DNA of 64,000 nt, taken from NCBI GenBank assembly GCA_015056325.1, contig SVGL01000012.1, positions 1 through 64,000 of the forward strand, read 5' to 3'. The notes under the pieces are model-generated. The model saw only the letters and a program-made list of their open reading frames with translations, was not told the origin of the DNA and made no database searches. This DNA comes from Clostridiales bacterium. Its GTDB lineage: Bacteria; Bacillota; Clostridia; Christensenellales; Aristaeellaceae. This document shows positions 8,796-15,966 of this stretch, piece by piece. The position numbers and the translations under genes were made by a program. Every line of letters begins with the position of its first letter. Positions within the stretch are counted from its first letter, which is position 1.

Positions 8796-8996
8796 TTACT
8801 TGTAGGGCAGCAGCTTGTGGATGGTACGGGCTTCAGCCGCGTTGTCCACAATGCCATCGTTGCGCAGGTGACGGGTGCGCTTGGTGGTCTTCAGGCGAAC
8901 CTGGTGATTGGCGTTCATCTGCTTATGCTTCACGATACCGGACTTGGTGAAAGAGAAGCGCTTGGCAGCACCACGGTGAGACTTCTGCTTAGGCAT
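8796..8996 (-). CDS. rpmI: 50S ribosomal protein L35
   Basis: A 66-residue basic protein starting MPKQKSHRGAAKRFSFTKSG, characteristic of L35. The ATG at 8996 has GGAAGGAGG just upstream; a longer frame reaching 9074 has no ribosome binding site and runs into repeat element A. Unusually, about 130 bp separate it from infC, occupied by that repeat. Confidence 0.97.
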   Translation of the reverse strand: MPKQKSHRGAAKRFSFTKSGIVKHKQMNANHQVRLKTTKRTRHLRNDGIVDNAAEARTIHKLLPYK

Positions 8997-9015
8997 GGTG
9001 TAGTCCTCCTTCCAA

Positions 9016-9112
9016 ATTTCGGCCATCCCCCGGCACAAGACCGGGTGCTGGCTACGCTCGGCGATTGCAAGCAATCGCTGTCGCTAGTCGGTCTGTTGAC
9101 CGACCTCATTTC
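9016..9112 (-). repeat. Three-hairpin repeat element, copy A
   Basis: This element lies between infC and rpmI, ending right at the rpmI ribosome binding site. In plus-strand coordinates hairpin 1 is CCCGG 9029-9033 / CCGGG 9041-9045, hairpin 2 is GCGATTGC 9061-9068 / GCAATCGC 9071-9078, and hairpin 3 is GTCGGTC 9087-9093 / GACCGAC 9098-9104. Conserved linkers are TTTCGGCCATC, GCTGGCTAC and CGCTAG. It is nearly identical to copy B except in hairpin 3, where both arms differ together. The linkers GGCCA and TGGCT could pair around hairpin 1. Confidence 0.75.
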
Positions 9113-9126
9113 GCCCACCGCAGGTC

Positions 9127-9714
9127 TTACTCCTGGGTGGTCTTTTCCTTGGCGTCACGGGCTTCGCGGGCGGCCTTCTTCTCAGCGAAGGAAGCCTTGG
9201 CAGCCTTGGGCGCGAGGATCATGATCATGTGGCGGCCATCCATAGTGGGGCGGCGCTCCACGCTGGAGACCTCCGCGCAGCGCTCGGCGAAGTTCTGCAT
9301 GACCTTCAGGCCGATTTCGCTGTGGGTGATCTGACGGCCACGGAAGCGGATGGAAACCTTGACTTTGTCGCCATCGGCAAGGAACTTCTGCGCCATCTTG
9401 GCCTTGGTGAGAACGTCGTTCTCTTCAATGGTGGCAGACAGCTGAACTTCCTTGATGGACACGACACGCTGATTCTTACGGTTATCGCGCTCCCGCTTCG
9501 ACTGCTCGTAGCGGTACTTGTCATAGTCCAGCAGCTTACACACCGGGGGCTTGGCCTGGGGCTGAATCTTGGCCAGATCCAGACCGCGTTCTTCCGCCAG
9601 CTCCAGTGCCTTATGCGTAGGCATGACGCCGAGCTGCTCGCCGTTCTCGTCGATCAGGCGAACCTCTCTGTCGCGGATTTCTTCGTTAATCATCAGTTCG
9701 GTAGCGATGTCCAT
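9127..9714 (-). CDS. infC: Translation initiation factor IF-3
   Basis: A 195-residue IF-3, which binds the 30S subunit and ensures fidelity of start-codon selection. N- and C-terminal domains are intact (INEEIRDREVRLIDENGEQLG; KVSIRFRGRQITHSEIG). Start choice is uncertain: ATG at 9714 has GGAGGT only two to three bases upstream, while ATG at 9693 (MINEEIRD) matches where many IF-3 proteins begin but lacks a good site. infC genes often use odd start codons. It is the first gene of the operon and follows an L20-type leader and repeat element B. Confidence 0.96.
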   Translation of the reverse strand: MDIATELMINEEIRDREVRLIDENGEQLGVMPTHKALELAEERGLDLAKIQPQAKPPVCKLLDYDKYRYEQSKRERDNRKNQRVVSIKEVQLSATIEENDVLTKAKMAQKFLADGDKVKVSIRFRGRQITHSEIGLKVMQNFAERCAEVSSVERRPTMDGRHMIMILAPKAAKASFAEKKAAREARDAKEKTTQE

Positions 9715-9725
9715 GCACCTCCATT

Positions 9726-9822
9726 ATTTCGGCCATCCCCCGGCACAATCCGGGTGCTGGCTACGCTCGGCGATTGCAAGCAATCGCTCTCGCTAGTCGG
9801 GGTCTCTGCCCCTCCCTCATTT
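9726..9822 (-). repeat. Three-hairpin repeat element, copy B
   Basis: This copy sits between the L20 leader terminator and the infC ribosome binding site. In plus-strand coordinates hairpin 1 is CCCGG 9739-9743 / CCGGG 9750-9754, hairpin 2 GCGATTGC 9770-9777 / GCAATCGC 9780-9787, and hairpin 3 GGGG 9799-9802 / CCCC 9809-9812. It is almost identical to copy A over about 75 bp; hairpin 3 has completely different but still complementary arms. Confidence 0.75.
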
Positions 9823-9840
9823 TCAAAGCGTCGCCGTCAC

Positions 9841-9969
9841 AAAAAAGCGACGGGTGCTTAAACCCGTCGCTGAACATGCGCAGTATCCACCTCTTGCGAG
9901 ATGAGATGCCATGAGACCCGGCAGCGTGAGCCACTCGAGGTGAGAGACGGGCAAGCCTCTGCTTCAAAC
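9841..9969 (-). ncRNA. L20-type leader (attenuator) of the infC operon
   Basis: The roughly 130-nt transcript leader between the promoter and repeat B ends in a strong intrinsic terminator: AGCGACGGGT pairs with ACCCGTCGCT (9846-9871) and is followed by TTTTTT on the minus strand. Upstream segments (AGAGGCTTGCCCGTCTCTC, GCTGCCGGGTCTC, GCAAGAGGTGGA) could form the L20-binding fold and antiterminator. In Firmicutes L20 binds such leaders to favour termination. Assignment rests on position, terminator and gene content, not a model search. Confidence 0.7.
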
Positions 9970-9975
9970 ATTGGG

Positions 9976-10004
9976 ATTATACCACGTCTCCCACCCGGTG
10001 TCAA
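9976..10004 (-). promoter_or_regulatory. Promoter of the infC-rpmI-rplT operon
   Basis: On the minus strand TTGACA (9999-10004), 17 bp, TATAAT (9976-9981): a perfect consensus promoter, as expected for a ribosomal operon. Confidence 0.9.
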
Positions 10005-10024
10005 GGGGACTTTGTCCCTTTTTT
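10003..10024 (+). terminator. Hairpin with plus-strand T-run downstream of rtcB
   Basis: AAGGGGAC-TTT-GTCCCTT followed by TTTT reads as a terminator on the plus strand, although no plus-strand gene precedes it. On the minus strand it is the only hairpin after rtcB, but its tail is poor in T. It may stop antisense transcription or act weakly for rtcB. It overlaps the -35 box of the infC promoter. Confidence 0.4.
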
Positions 10025-10033
10025 CAAGAAATT

Positions 10034-11215
10034 TTAGTCGTTTCCGTCCATCGTTTCCTCGTCAACTGCAGCCTTGCTGGCCTTGAAGTTATAAACAGGC
10101 GTCAGCAGTTCCGCAACCTCGGCGGTATCCTCGATGACATCGAGGATTTCATCAATGGCACGGTAGGCCATGGGGCTCTCGTCCAGCGTGGATTCACTGA
10201 CAGAGGTGGTGTAGATTCCTTCCATCGCCGCGCGGTACTCGTCCAGGGAGATCTCCATCTTGGCCTGGGAGCGGGTCATCATGCGGCCCGCACCATGGGG
10301 CGCCGTGCAGTTCCATTCAGGGTTGCCCTTTCCAATGCAGATCAGGCTGCCGTCCCGCATATTGATGGGGATGATCAGCTTTTCCCCCGCCTGCGCGCTG
10401 ACCGCACCCTTGCGGAGGATAGCATGCATGGTGTCGATATAATTATGGATGGTCGCAAAGGCCTCATCCACATGAAGATTCATGGCATTCAAGATGGTCT
10501 CGCCCATCAGCTCGCGGCTGCGGACGGCATAGCGAACCGCCATATTCATGTCGTGGAGGTAGCCCTCCAGCGCATCGCCCTCCAGCCAGCTCATATCCTT
10601 GCGGACAGACGCCTTGCTGATATCCACCTTCTTGCGGGCAAACAGCTTGGGATCGAATCCATTGGTCTGACAGAACGCCTCGTTCTGCCAGTAATTCGCA
10701 ACATCTCGGCCAAGACGGCGGCTGCCGGAATGGATGACCAGATAAAGCGCGCCGCTGGTATCACGGTCTACCTCGATGAAGTGGTTTCCGCCGCCCAGCG
10801 TGCCGAGAGAGGCGTCCACCGTCTTGTGGCGGATCCATTCATAACAGAGCAGCTCCTGCAGGTGCAATGCGCGGACGGCCTTGTTTTCCGTGGGGAAGAT
10901 TGCTGCACCAGAGGGAATCTCCGCACGGATGACGCTGTCCAGCGCCGCAAAGTCGATTTCCCGCTCCTGCAGCTTATAAACCTGCATGCCGCAGCCGATA
11001 TCGCCGCCAACCCAGGCGGGATTCGCACGGCCGGTGATGGTCATGGAGGTGCCTACTGTGCAGCCTTCAGCGGCATGCATATCAGGCATCATGCGGATGC
11101 GGCTGTCCGCCAAATAAGGGGTGTTGCACATGGCCATCACCTGGGCGACGGACTCCTGATCGGTGCGTCCGGCGTAAACGATGGCCGTGTTGTACTTGCC
11201 GCGGATTTCAAACAT
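10034..11215 (-). CDS. rtcB: RtcB family RNA ligase
   Basis: A 393-residue RtcB-type 3'-phosphate RNA ligase. Such enzymes join 2',3'-cyclic phosphate or 3'-phosphate ends to 5'-OH ends using GTP and manganese. Visible landmarks are MPDMHAAEGCTVGTSM, WVGGDIGCGM (metal-binding cysteine), GGGNHFIEV, HSGSRRLG and the HGAGR motif whose histidine is guanylylated. Length fits the shorter bacterial RtcB subtype. The ATG at 11215 is preferred over 11221 because of spacing from AAAGG. No archease or RtcR gene is adjacent. It is transcribed alone from a consensus promoter with a structured 135-nt leader. Its role (RNA repair, ribosome rescue) is not evident. Confidence 0.93.
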   Translation of the reverse strand: MFEIRGKYNTAIVYAGRTDQESVAQVMAMCNTPYLADSRIRMMPDMHAAEGCTVGTSMTITGRANPAWVGGDIGCGMQVYKLQEREIDFAALDSVIRAEIPSGAAIFPTENKAVRALHLQELLCYEWIRHKTVDASLGTLGGGNHFIEVDRDTSGALYLVIHSGSRRLGRDVANYWQNEAFCQTNGFDPKLFARKKVDISKASVRKDMSWLEGDALEGYLHDMNMAVRYAVRSRELMGETILNAMNLHVDEAFATIHNYIDTMHAILRKGAVSAQAGEKLIIPINMRDGSLICIGKGNPEWNCTAPHGAGRMMTRSQAKMEISLDEYRAAMEGIYTTSVSESTLDESPMAYRAIDEILDVIEDTAEVAELLTPVYNFKASKAAVDEETMDGND

Positions 11216-11251
11216 ATTCATTTTCCTTTCTTATGGTTCGATGGGTACTAA

Positions 11252-11391
11252 GTGTCGGAGCGGAACATCACTTGACACACACATCCTTTCTGATTCGGAT
11301 TTGCACGCCAGCATCCTGCGTGCAGCAGGTTATTTTCGTGCTGCATTTTTCAGCACTCGAACATTGTAGCATCGGCAATCTTTCTTGTCAA
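11252..11391 (-). promoter_or_regulatory. rtcB promoter and structured 5' leader
   Basis: The minus-strand promoter is TTGACA (11386-11391), 17 bp, TACAAT (11363-11368). The leader could fold into three hairpins: GTGCTG/CAGCAC (11338-11356), TGCACGC/GCGTGCA (11302-11324) and GTGTC/GACAC (11252-11278). A 17-codon frame starting at an ATG after GAAAGG (MCVSSDVPLRHLVPIEP) ends close to the rtcB ribosome binding site. No T-run follows any hairpin, so control, if any, would be translational or by RNA processing. Confidence 0.55.
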
Positions 11392-11454
11392 CACCAGTTG
11401 CGGACATTTTATCGTTTTCTAATCTTTTTGTTCGTATTTCAGCAAAGACGGCAC

Positions 11455-11485
11455 AAAAAACATCCGCCCAGATACTGAGCGGATG
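11455..11485 (-). terminator. Terminator of pfkA
   Basis: On the minus strand CATCCGC/GCGGATG with an 11-base loop is followed by TTTTTT, nine bases after the pfkA stop. Confidence 0.8.
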
Positions 11486-11493
11486 CAGATGGA

Positions 11494-12603
11494 TCATTCG
11501 CGGATGTCATTGACCAGATCGTAGAGGTCATGACGGAAGGTGCGCTTCTCCTTGAGGGCGTCGGCCATATCCATGTGGAACACGCGGCCATGGCGGGTAC
11601 CGATGACCTGGCCGGAGTAGCCCTTGCACAGCAGGGACACAGCCAGATGGCCGGCTTCAAAGGCGAAGGCGCTGTCCTTGGCCACAGGCATGCGGCCGCG
11701 CTGGGTGTAGCCCACCACGGTGGAACGCACGGCCAGCTCATCACCCTCATCGTGATAACGGTCGGGGGAGCCTTCGTTCAGGCCGAGGATATCGATGCAC
11801 TTGCGCTGCAGGATGGAGGCCAGGAAGCTGGCGTTGATCTTGTCGTCCTCGCGGAACTTCTTGCCGCGGGGATTCAGGTAGGAATAGGCGTCAAAGGGCA
11901 TCATGGAATCCCAGCAACCCTCAGCGATGACAATGGTGGCGCGGGGGTTTTCCTTGCGGATCTGGTAGCACAGACGCTGGGCCACGGTTTCAATGTCCCA
12001 CTTGACCTCGGGCACCAGGACAATTTCGGCGCCAGTAGCGCAGGCAGCCTTCAGCGCGACGTCACCGCAGTGACGGCCCATGCACTCCACCACGTGGGGA
12101 CGGTTGTGGCTGCGGGAGGTCGCACGGATATCGCGGATGGCCTCGGTGCAAACCTGAACGGCAGTCTCGTAGCCCAGGGTCATCTCGGTAAAGGCAAGGT
12201 CATTGTCGATAGTGCCGGGGATGCCCACGCAGGGGATACCCTGTTCCACCAGACGCAGCGCGCCCTGGAAAGAACCATCGCCGCCGATGACGACCACAGC
12301 ATCCACGCCCAGCGCGCGGAGGTTGTCAGCGCCTTTCTTCTGGTATTCGGGCTTGCGGAAATCGTCGCAGCGGGCAGTGCGCAGCTGGGTGCCGGGGCGA
12401 TCAGCATTGTCCAGCACGGTCTCCAGGTCAAAGTACTGCAGGTCCTTCTGATTGTCAGCGGAAATGGTCAGCAGGCCGTTGAAGCCACGCTTGATGCCGA
12501 TGCATTCAATGCCGCGGCGGGCGGCAGCCTTCACAATAGCGGTGATCGCCGCATTCATGCCCGGGGCGTCGCCGCCGGAGGTGATAATCGCAATCTTTTT
12601 CAT
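11494..12603 (-). CDS. pfkA: 6-phosphofructokinase
   Basis: A 369-residue phosphofructokinase, the committing step of glycolysis. It shows ITSGGDAPGMNAAI at the N-terminus, GGDGSFQGA in the nucleotide site (glycine after GGD favours ATP over pyrophosphate), the catalytic PGTIDND motif and the MGRHCGDVAL substrate segment. It is about 50 residues longer than the common 320-residue bacterial enzymes, with insertions in the second half. The ATG at 12603 follows AAGGAGCG; an in-frame extension to 12918 has no such support. It has its own promoter and terminator, and is the second glycolytic kinase gene in the region along with pyk. Confidence 0.95.
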   Translation of the reverse strand: MKKIAIITSGGDAPGMNAAITAIVKAAARRGIECIGIKRGFNGLLTISADNQKDLQYFDLETVLDNADRPGTQLRTARCDDFRKPEYQKKGADNLRALGVDAVVVIGGDGSFQGALRLVEQGIPCVGIPGTIDNDLAFTEMTLGYETAVQVCTEAIRDIRATSRSHNRPHVVECMGRHCGDVALKAACATGAEIVLVPEVKWDIETVAQRLCYQIRKENPRATIVIAEGCWDSMMPFDAYSYLNPRGKKFREDDKINASFLASILQRKCIDILGLNEGSPDRYHDEGDELAVRSTVVGYTQRGRMPVAKDSAFAFEAGHLAVSLLCKGYSGQVIGTRHGRVFHMDMADALKEKRTFRHDLYDLVNDIRE

Positions 12604-12682
12604 GGAAGAATCGCTCCTTATTATATCGGGTGAAGTATGCCAATGGCGGCAGAAAGCCCGCTGCCATAACTGTCCAAATATG

Positions 12683-12712
12683 AGTATATCACAAACAGGC
12701 AAGTGCATGCAA
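12683..12712 (-). promoter_or_regulatory. Promoter of pfkA
   Basis: On the minus strand TTGCAT (12707-12712), 18 bp, TATACT (12683-12688). Upstream, two CGATAT motifs (12755-12760, 12765-12770) repeat at 10 bp and a third, inverted, lies at 12732-12738. Confidence 0.7.
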
Positions 12713-12847
12713 GGGGGGAAAGCGGTTTCCTGATATCGTTTTCGGAGAATTTGTCGATATTTGGCGATATCCCAATACATTTCATCGTTCCCCGGCCACC
12801 GGCAGTCTCGCACAGCCATTCCTTTCTGAACAAATCCATACGTTCCC

Positions 12848-12877
12848 TTGACATTTCCAGCCCGTTGACGGTATAAT
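12848..12877 (+). promoter_or_regulatory. Promoter of the oadB-oadG-like operon
   Basis: TTGACA (12848-12853), 18 bp, TATAAT (12872-12877). Confidence 0.85.
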
Positions 12878-12883
12878 AATGAA

Positions 12884-13021
12884 TGTTGCCTGAGGGAGTA
12901 ATCAGTGCGCATCTGCAAGGGGCGCGCAGCAGCATCGTCACTCCGGCGAAAGCCCGGTGCTACTTGAAACGATGAGACTCACGACAGATTCTGGTTGAAG
13001 CTGTCCGTGGGTCTCTTTTTC
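12884..13021 (+). ncRNA. Candidate riboswitch/attenuator leader before the sodium-pump genes
   Basis: Between the promoter and the gene lies a roughly 135-nt leader ending in a strong intrinsic terminator: GAGACTCACG-ACAG pairs with CTGT-C-CGTGGGTCTC (12974-13015), followed by TTTTTC. The upstream part can form TGCGC/GCGCA, a GAAA-capped CCGGC hairpin (12943-12957) and CATCGT/ACGATG (12933-12938 with 12969-12974). TGAG at 12891-12894 could pair with CTCA inside the terminator 5' arm, giving an antiterminated state. This is the architecture of a ligand-responsive ON switch. GGGAGTA and TCGTCA resemble motifs of the manganese yybP-ykoY class, but the gene context suggests sodium; the class is unassigned. 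Confidence 0.6.
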
Positions 13022-13063
13022 ATTTTCTCCCTCATCCCCCAATCAAGAGAAAGGATGAAAACT

Positions 13064-14263
13064 ATGGATTTTGCGCTGCTCATTCAGGAGTTGTTCAGCG
13101 GCATCTTCTACATGATGTCCGGTGACGGCTTCAAGACGCTGATCATGTTCATCATCGCCGGCATCCTCATCGCGCTGGCCATCGTGAAGGACTACGAGCC
13201 CACGCTGCTGCTGCCTATCGGCTTTGGCTGCATCCTGGCCAACCTGCCCCCCGTGGACGGCTTCCCCTCAGTGCTGGGCGAGGCAGGCTTCCTGTCCGTA
13301 CTGTTTGACGCGGGCATCGCCAACGAGCTCTTCCCCGTGCTGATCTTCATCGCGGTCGGCGCGATGATCGACTTCTCGCCCCTGCTGAAGGATCCCTCCA
13401 CCATCTTCTTTGGTGCTGCGGCCCAGTTCGGCATCTTCATGACCTTCATCGCGGCGCTGCTGTTGCTGCCGCTGATCCCCGGCCTGGTGGCGGAGGGCGA
13501 TACCGATATGGTCATGAAGCTGGCTTCCGCCATCGGCATCATCGGTGCGGCGGACGGCCCCACCACCCTCTACGTTGCCAACCACTTCGGCCTGAAGGAC
13601 TACATGGGCCCCATCTCCGTGGCGGCCTACTCCTACATGGCCCTGGTGCCCGTCATCCAGCCCCCGGTCATCAAGGCGCTGACCACCAAGGAAGAGCGCA
13701 TGATCCGCATGGATTATCAGGAGGAGCGCTGCTCCAAGACCACACTGATCCTCTTCCCCATCATCGTCACTGTGATCGCGGGCATTCTGGTACCCATGAG
13801 CGCGCCCCTGGTAGGCTCCCTCATGTTCGGCAACCTGATCCGTGAGTGCGGCGTGCTGGAGCGCCTGAGCAAGACTGCGCAGAACGAGCTGGCCAACCTG
13901 GTCACCATCGTCCTGGGCATCACCATCGGCGGCACCATGGTCGCTGACAAGTTCCTGGATCCCACCACGCTGCTGATCCTGGGCCTGGGCCTGTTCGCCT
14001 TCGTGTTTGACACCGCCGGCGGCGTGCTCTTCGCCAAGTTCCTGAACCTCTTCCGCAGGAAGAAGATCAACCCCATGGTGGGTGCTGCGGGCATTTCCGC
14101 CTTCCCCATGTCCTCCCGCGTCATCGCCAAGATGGCCCTGAAGGAGGATCCCAGCAACTTTATCCTCATGCAGTCCACCAGCGCCAACGTGTCCGGCCAG
14201 CTGGGCTCCATCGTGGCTGGCGGCATGGTGATCACCCTGGTGACCATGCTGATCGGCGGCTAA
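13064..14263 (+). CDS. Sodium-ion-translocating decarboxylase beta subunit
   Basis: A 399-residue membrane protein of the OadB/MmdB/GcdB family, which couples decarboxylation of a biotin-bound carboxyl group to export of two sodium ions. The key IGAADGPTTLYVAN motif holding the essential aspartate lies near residue 170, and FDTAGGVLFAKF and ISAFPMSSRV match later conserved regions. The ATG at 13064 has AAAGG nine bases upstream; the earlier ATG at 13055 would overlap that site. It is followed by a gamma-like subunit. The alpha carboxyltransferase and biotin carrier subunits are absent from the window, so the substrate (oxaloacetate, methylmalonyl-CoA or glutaconyl-CoA) cannot be told. Confidence 0.92.
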   Translation: MDFALLIQELFSGIFYMMSGDGFKTLIMFIIAGILIALAIVKDYEPTLLLPIGFGCILANLPPVDGFPSVLGEAGFLSVLFDAGIANELFPVLIFIAVGAMIDFSPLLKDPSTIFFGAAAQFGIFMTFIAALLLLPLIPGLVAEGDTDMVMKLASAIGIIGAADGPTTLYVANHFGLKDYMGPISVAAYSYMALVPVIQPPVIKALTTKEERMIRMDYQEERCSKTTLILFPIIVTVIAGILVPMSAPLVGSLMFGNLIRECGVLERLSKTAQNELANLVTIVLGITIGGTMVADKFLDPTTLLILGLGLFAFVFDTAGGVLFAKFLNLFRRKKINPMVGAAGISAFPMSSRVIAKMALKEDPSNFILMQSTSANVSGQLGSIVAGGMVITLVTMLIGG

Positions 14264-14281
14264 TAGAAGGAGGAAATGAAC

Positions 14282-14470
14282 ATGAAGAAGCTGATTTTCT
14301 CCCTGATTTCCCTGCTGCTGGCGGCCCCCGCTCTGGCCGAAGAAGCCATGCAGGAAGCCTCCCTGCTGCAGAAAGGCCTGATCGTCACTGCCGGCGGTCT
14401 GGGCGGCGTGTTCCTGGTGCTGATCCTGTTCTTTCTGATGATCAAGGTCATGCACAAGCTGCTGAAGTGA
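14282..14470 (+). CDS. OadG-like small membrane subunit of sodium pump
   Basis: A 62-residue protein with a signal-like N-terminus (MKKLIFSLISLLLAAPALAEE), a linker and one membrane helix (LIVTAGGLGGVFLVLILFFLMI) ending with a short basic tail. Size, topology and position 18 bp after the beta subunit fit the gamma (OadG) subunit of sodium-pump decarboxylases, which stabilises the complex. The usual longer cytoplasmic zinc-binding tail is missing. The ATG at 14282 is chosen over 14276 because AGGAGG (14268-14273) would be too close to the latter. Confidence 0.65.
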   Translation: MKKLIFSLISLLLAAPALAEEAMQEASLLQKGLIVTAGGLGGVFLVLILFFLMIKVMHKLLK

Positions 14471-14544
14471 GGGGCTTCGACCCATTGAACCGCCCATCTT
14501 GCGTGGTATTCAAGCCCACACGGCCATACAAGGATTCATCCTGG

Positions 14545-14576
14545 GCGCATCTGCGAAGGCGGGTGCGCTCTTTTTC
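14545..14576 (+). terminator. Terminator of the oadB-oadG-like operon
   Basis: GCGCATCTGC pairs with GCGGGTGCGC (two T-G pairs) and is followed by CTCTTTTT. Confidence 0.8.
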
Positions 14577-14595
14577 AACTTTTTCTCCAGATCAG

Positions 14596-14628
14596 GGATA
14601 ATTTTCCGCCCCTCATTCGTCTATATAG
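14596..14628 (+). promoter_or_regulatory. ECF-sigma-type promoter of the secreted protein gene
   Basis: GGATAA (14596-14601), 16 bp, CGTCTATATAG (14618-14628). The CGTC-type -10 element and the spacing match ECF sigma promoters, and the sequence closely resembles the one in front of the ECF sigma gene at 49433-49465 (GGAACA, 16 bp, CGTCTATATAG). Confidence 0.6.
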
Positions 14629-14655
14629 GTGAACATGCCTGAAAGGATGATCTCC

Positions 14656-15816
14656 ATGAAGAAGCTGCTCTGCCTGCTGATGCTCCTCGCCATGCTGCCG
14701 CTAACGGCGCTGGCGGAGTTCCCGGTGCAGGATCTCACCCTCGTCAACGCAAAGACCAAGCAAGCCAGCCAGACCATCACCGACGCCGCCTATATCGACC
14801 TGCTGATGGGCATGCTGACCACACCTGTGGAACGCTGCGATTTCCCGGAGCTGCCCAACCGGGCTCGGGCTTATGAGGTGCACTGCCACCTGGGCGAGCA
14901 GAAATACGCCATCTACCAGGTATTCCACGATGATCTGTACAATCAGGCATGGCTGCTGGCTCCCACGGGCGAGAGCTTCCGCGTGGGCTGCGAGCTGCCC
15001 CTGCTGCTGCAGAACACCCTGGCGGACAGACCGACTTTTACCATCCCGGATGAGCACCGTGCCCTGCTGGCGGATCATGGCTGGACGATCGCCTTCCACC
15101 GGGCCTGCATGTTTGAGACCCTGCCCACCGAGCTGACCGCCTCCCGCACTGACCCGACGGCCCTGCATTTCACCTGGGCCGACCTGTTCCTGCGGGATGC
15201 GGGCTATGACGTCACGCCCTACCTCGGCAAGACCGTGCTGCCCTACATGTACTACCTAGTGGAGCCGATCAACCGGGTCAGGTGGGTGCCTGCCGACGCG
15301 CGTTTCCTCACCGAGGGCGGCACCGGCGGCGTGCTGTACAGCATGAAGGCCATTGTGCTGGAATGCGAGGGCGAGATCATCGGCGCATATTTGTTGGCGC
15401 TTTCCTGGGATGGCAGCAACCTGATGAGCCTCACCGGCAATACCGTCATCGACCTGCTGGGGGAGGATGGCATTCGTGATTACCTGCTTGCCCATTCGGA
15501 GCCTGACGCTGATCTGGCCGCACTCACCCCCGAGGAGGTCATCCAGCGGTACTCGGAGACCTACGACCCGCGACTGGAGATCATCGACGGCCTGCTGTCA
15601 AAGATGGGCACCGCCCACGAAAGCGGCCTCTATCGCCGCAGCGAGTACGATCTGAGCGCTACCCAAACTGACCCTGCCGTGTCCATCCGCAAGGCAGAGG
15701 GTGCCAACCATTATGAAGTTCACGGCAAGAGCGGCGACGTCTGGTACCCGGCGCTTGCGTGGGAATCCGACCAGACCGGCTGGAAGATCGAAAGCTACTA
15801 CAACACAGGTTATTGA
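14656..15816 (+). CDS. Secreted protein of unknown function, likely ECF-sigma regulon
   Basis: A 386-residue protein with a clear signal peptide (MKKLLCLLMLLAMLPLTALA, cleavage near residue 20) and no lipobox, anchor or recognisable catalytic motif. The mature part is acidic and globular, with no repeats. The family is not recognised. The start at 14656 is set by GAAAGGA eight bases upstream; an earlier in-frame GTG at 14629 lies inside the promoter. It stands alone between two terminators, and its promoter matches that of the ECF sigma operon at 49433, suggesting a role in an envelope stress response. Confidence 0.8.
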   Translation: MKKLLCLLMLLAMLPLTALAEFPVQDLTLVNAKTKQASQTITDAAYIDLLMGMLTTPVERCDFPELPNRARAYEVHCHLGEQKYAIYQVFHDDLYNQAWLLAPTGESFRVGCELPLLLQNTLADRPTFTIPDEHRALLADHGWTIAFHRACMFETLPTELTASRTDPTALHFTWADLFLRDAGYDVTPYLGKTVLPYMYYLVEPINRVRWVPADARFLTEGGTGGVLYSMKAIVLECEGEIIGAYLLALSWDGSNLMSLTGNTVIDLLGEDGIRDYLLAHSEPDADLAALTPEEVIQRYSETYDPRLEIIDGLLSKMGTAHESGLYRRSEYDLSATQTDPAVSIRKAEGANHYEVHGKSGDVWYPALAWESDQTGWKIESYYNTGY

Positions 15817-15823
15817 GTCATTG

Positions 15824-15855
15824 GGCGCATCCGTGCAATGCGGATGCGTCTTTTT
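15824..15855 (+). terminator. Terminator after the secreted protein gene
   Basis: CGCATCCG pairs with CGGATGCG, extended by a G-T and a G-C pair, with a TGCAATG loop and a TTTTT tail. Confidence 0.85.
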
Positions 15856-15877
15856 CATATCAATCATCCCCTGCCTC

Positions 15878-15906
15878 TTCACAATAGAGGAAAAATGTTG
15901 TATAAT
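15878..15906 (+). promoter_or_regulatory. Promoter of pyk
   Basis: TTCACA (15878-15883), 17 bp, TATAAT (15901-15906). Confidence 0.8.
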
Positions 15907-15966
15907 AAAGTACGGTATGCATCAGAATATCCGCTGATATACATAAATATATGGAGGACAATCCCC

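Noticed and set aside
9726..10024. A plus-strand small RNA from repeat B to the T-run hairpin at 10003-10024
   Set aside because: The hairpin is a good plus-strand terminator, but no plus-strand promoter was found between 9715 and 10000.
12604..12941. N-terminal extension of pfkA and an overlapping minus-strand frame
   Set aside because: The extension runs through the pfkA promoter and lacks a ribosome binding site; the protein is complete from ATG 12603.
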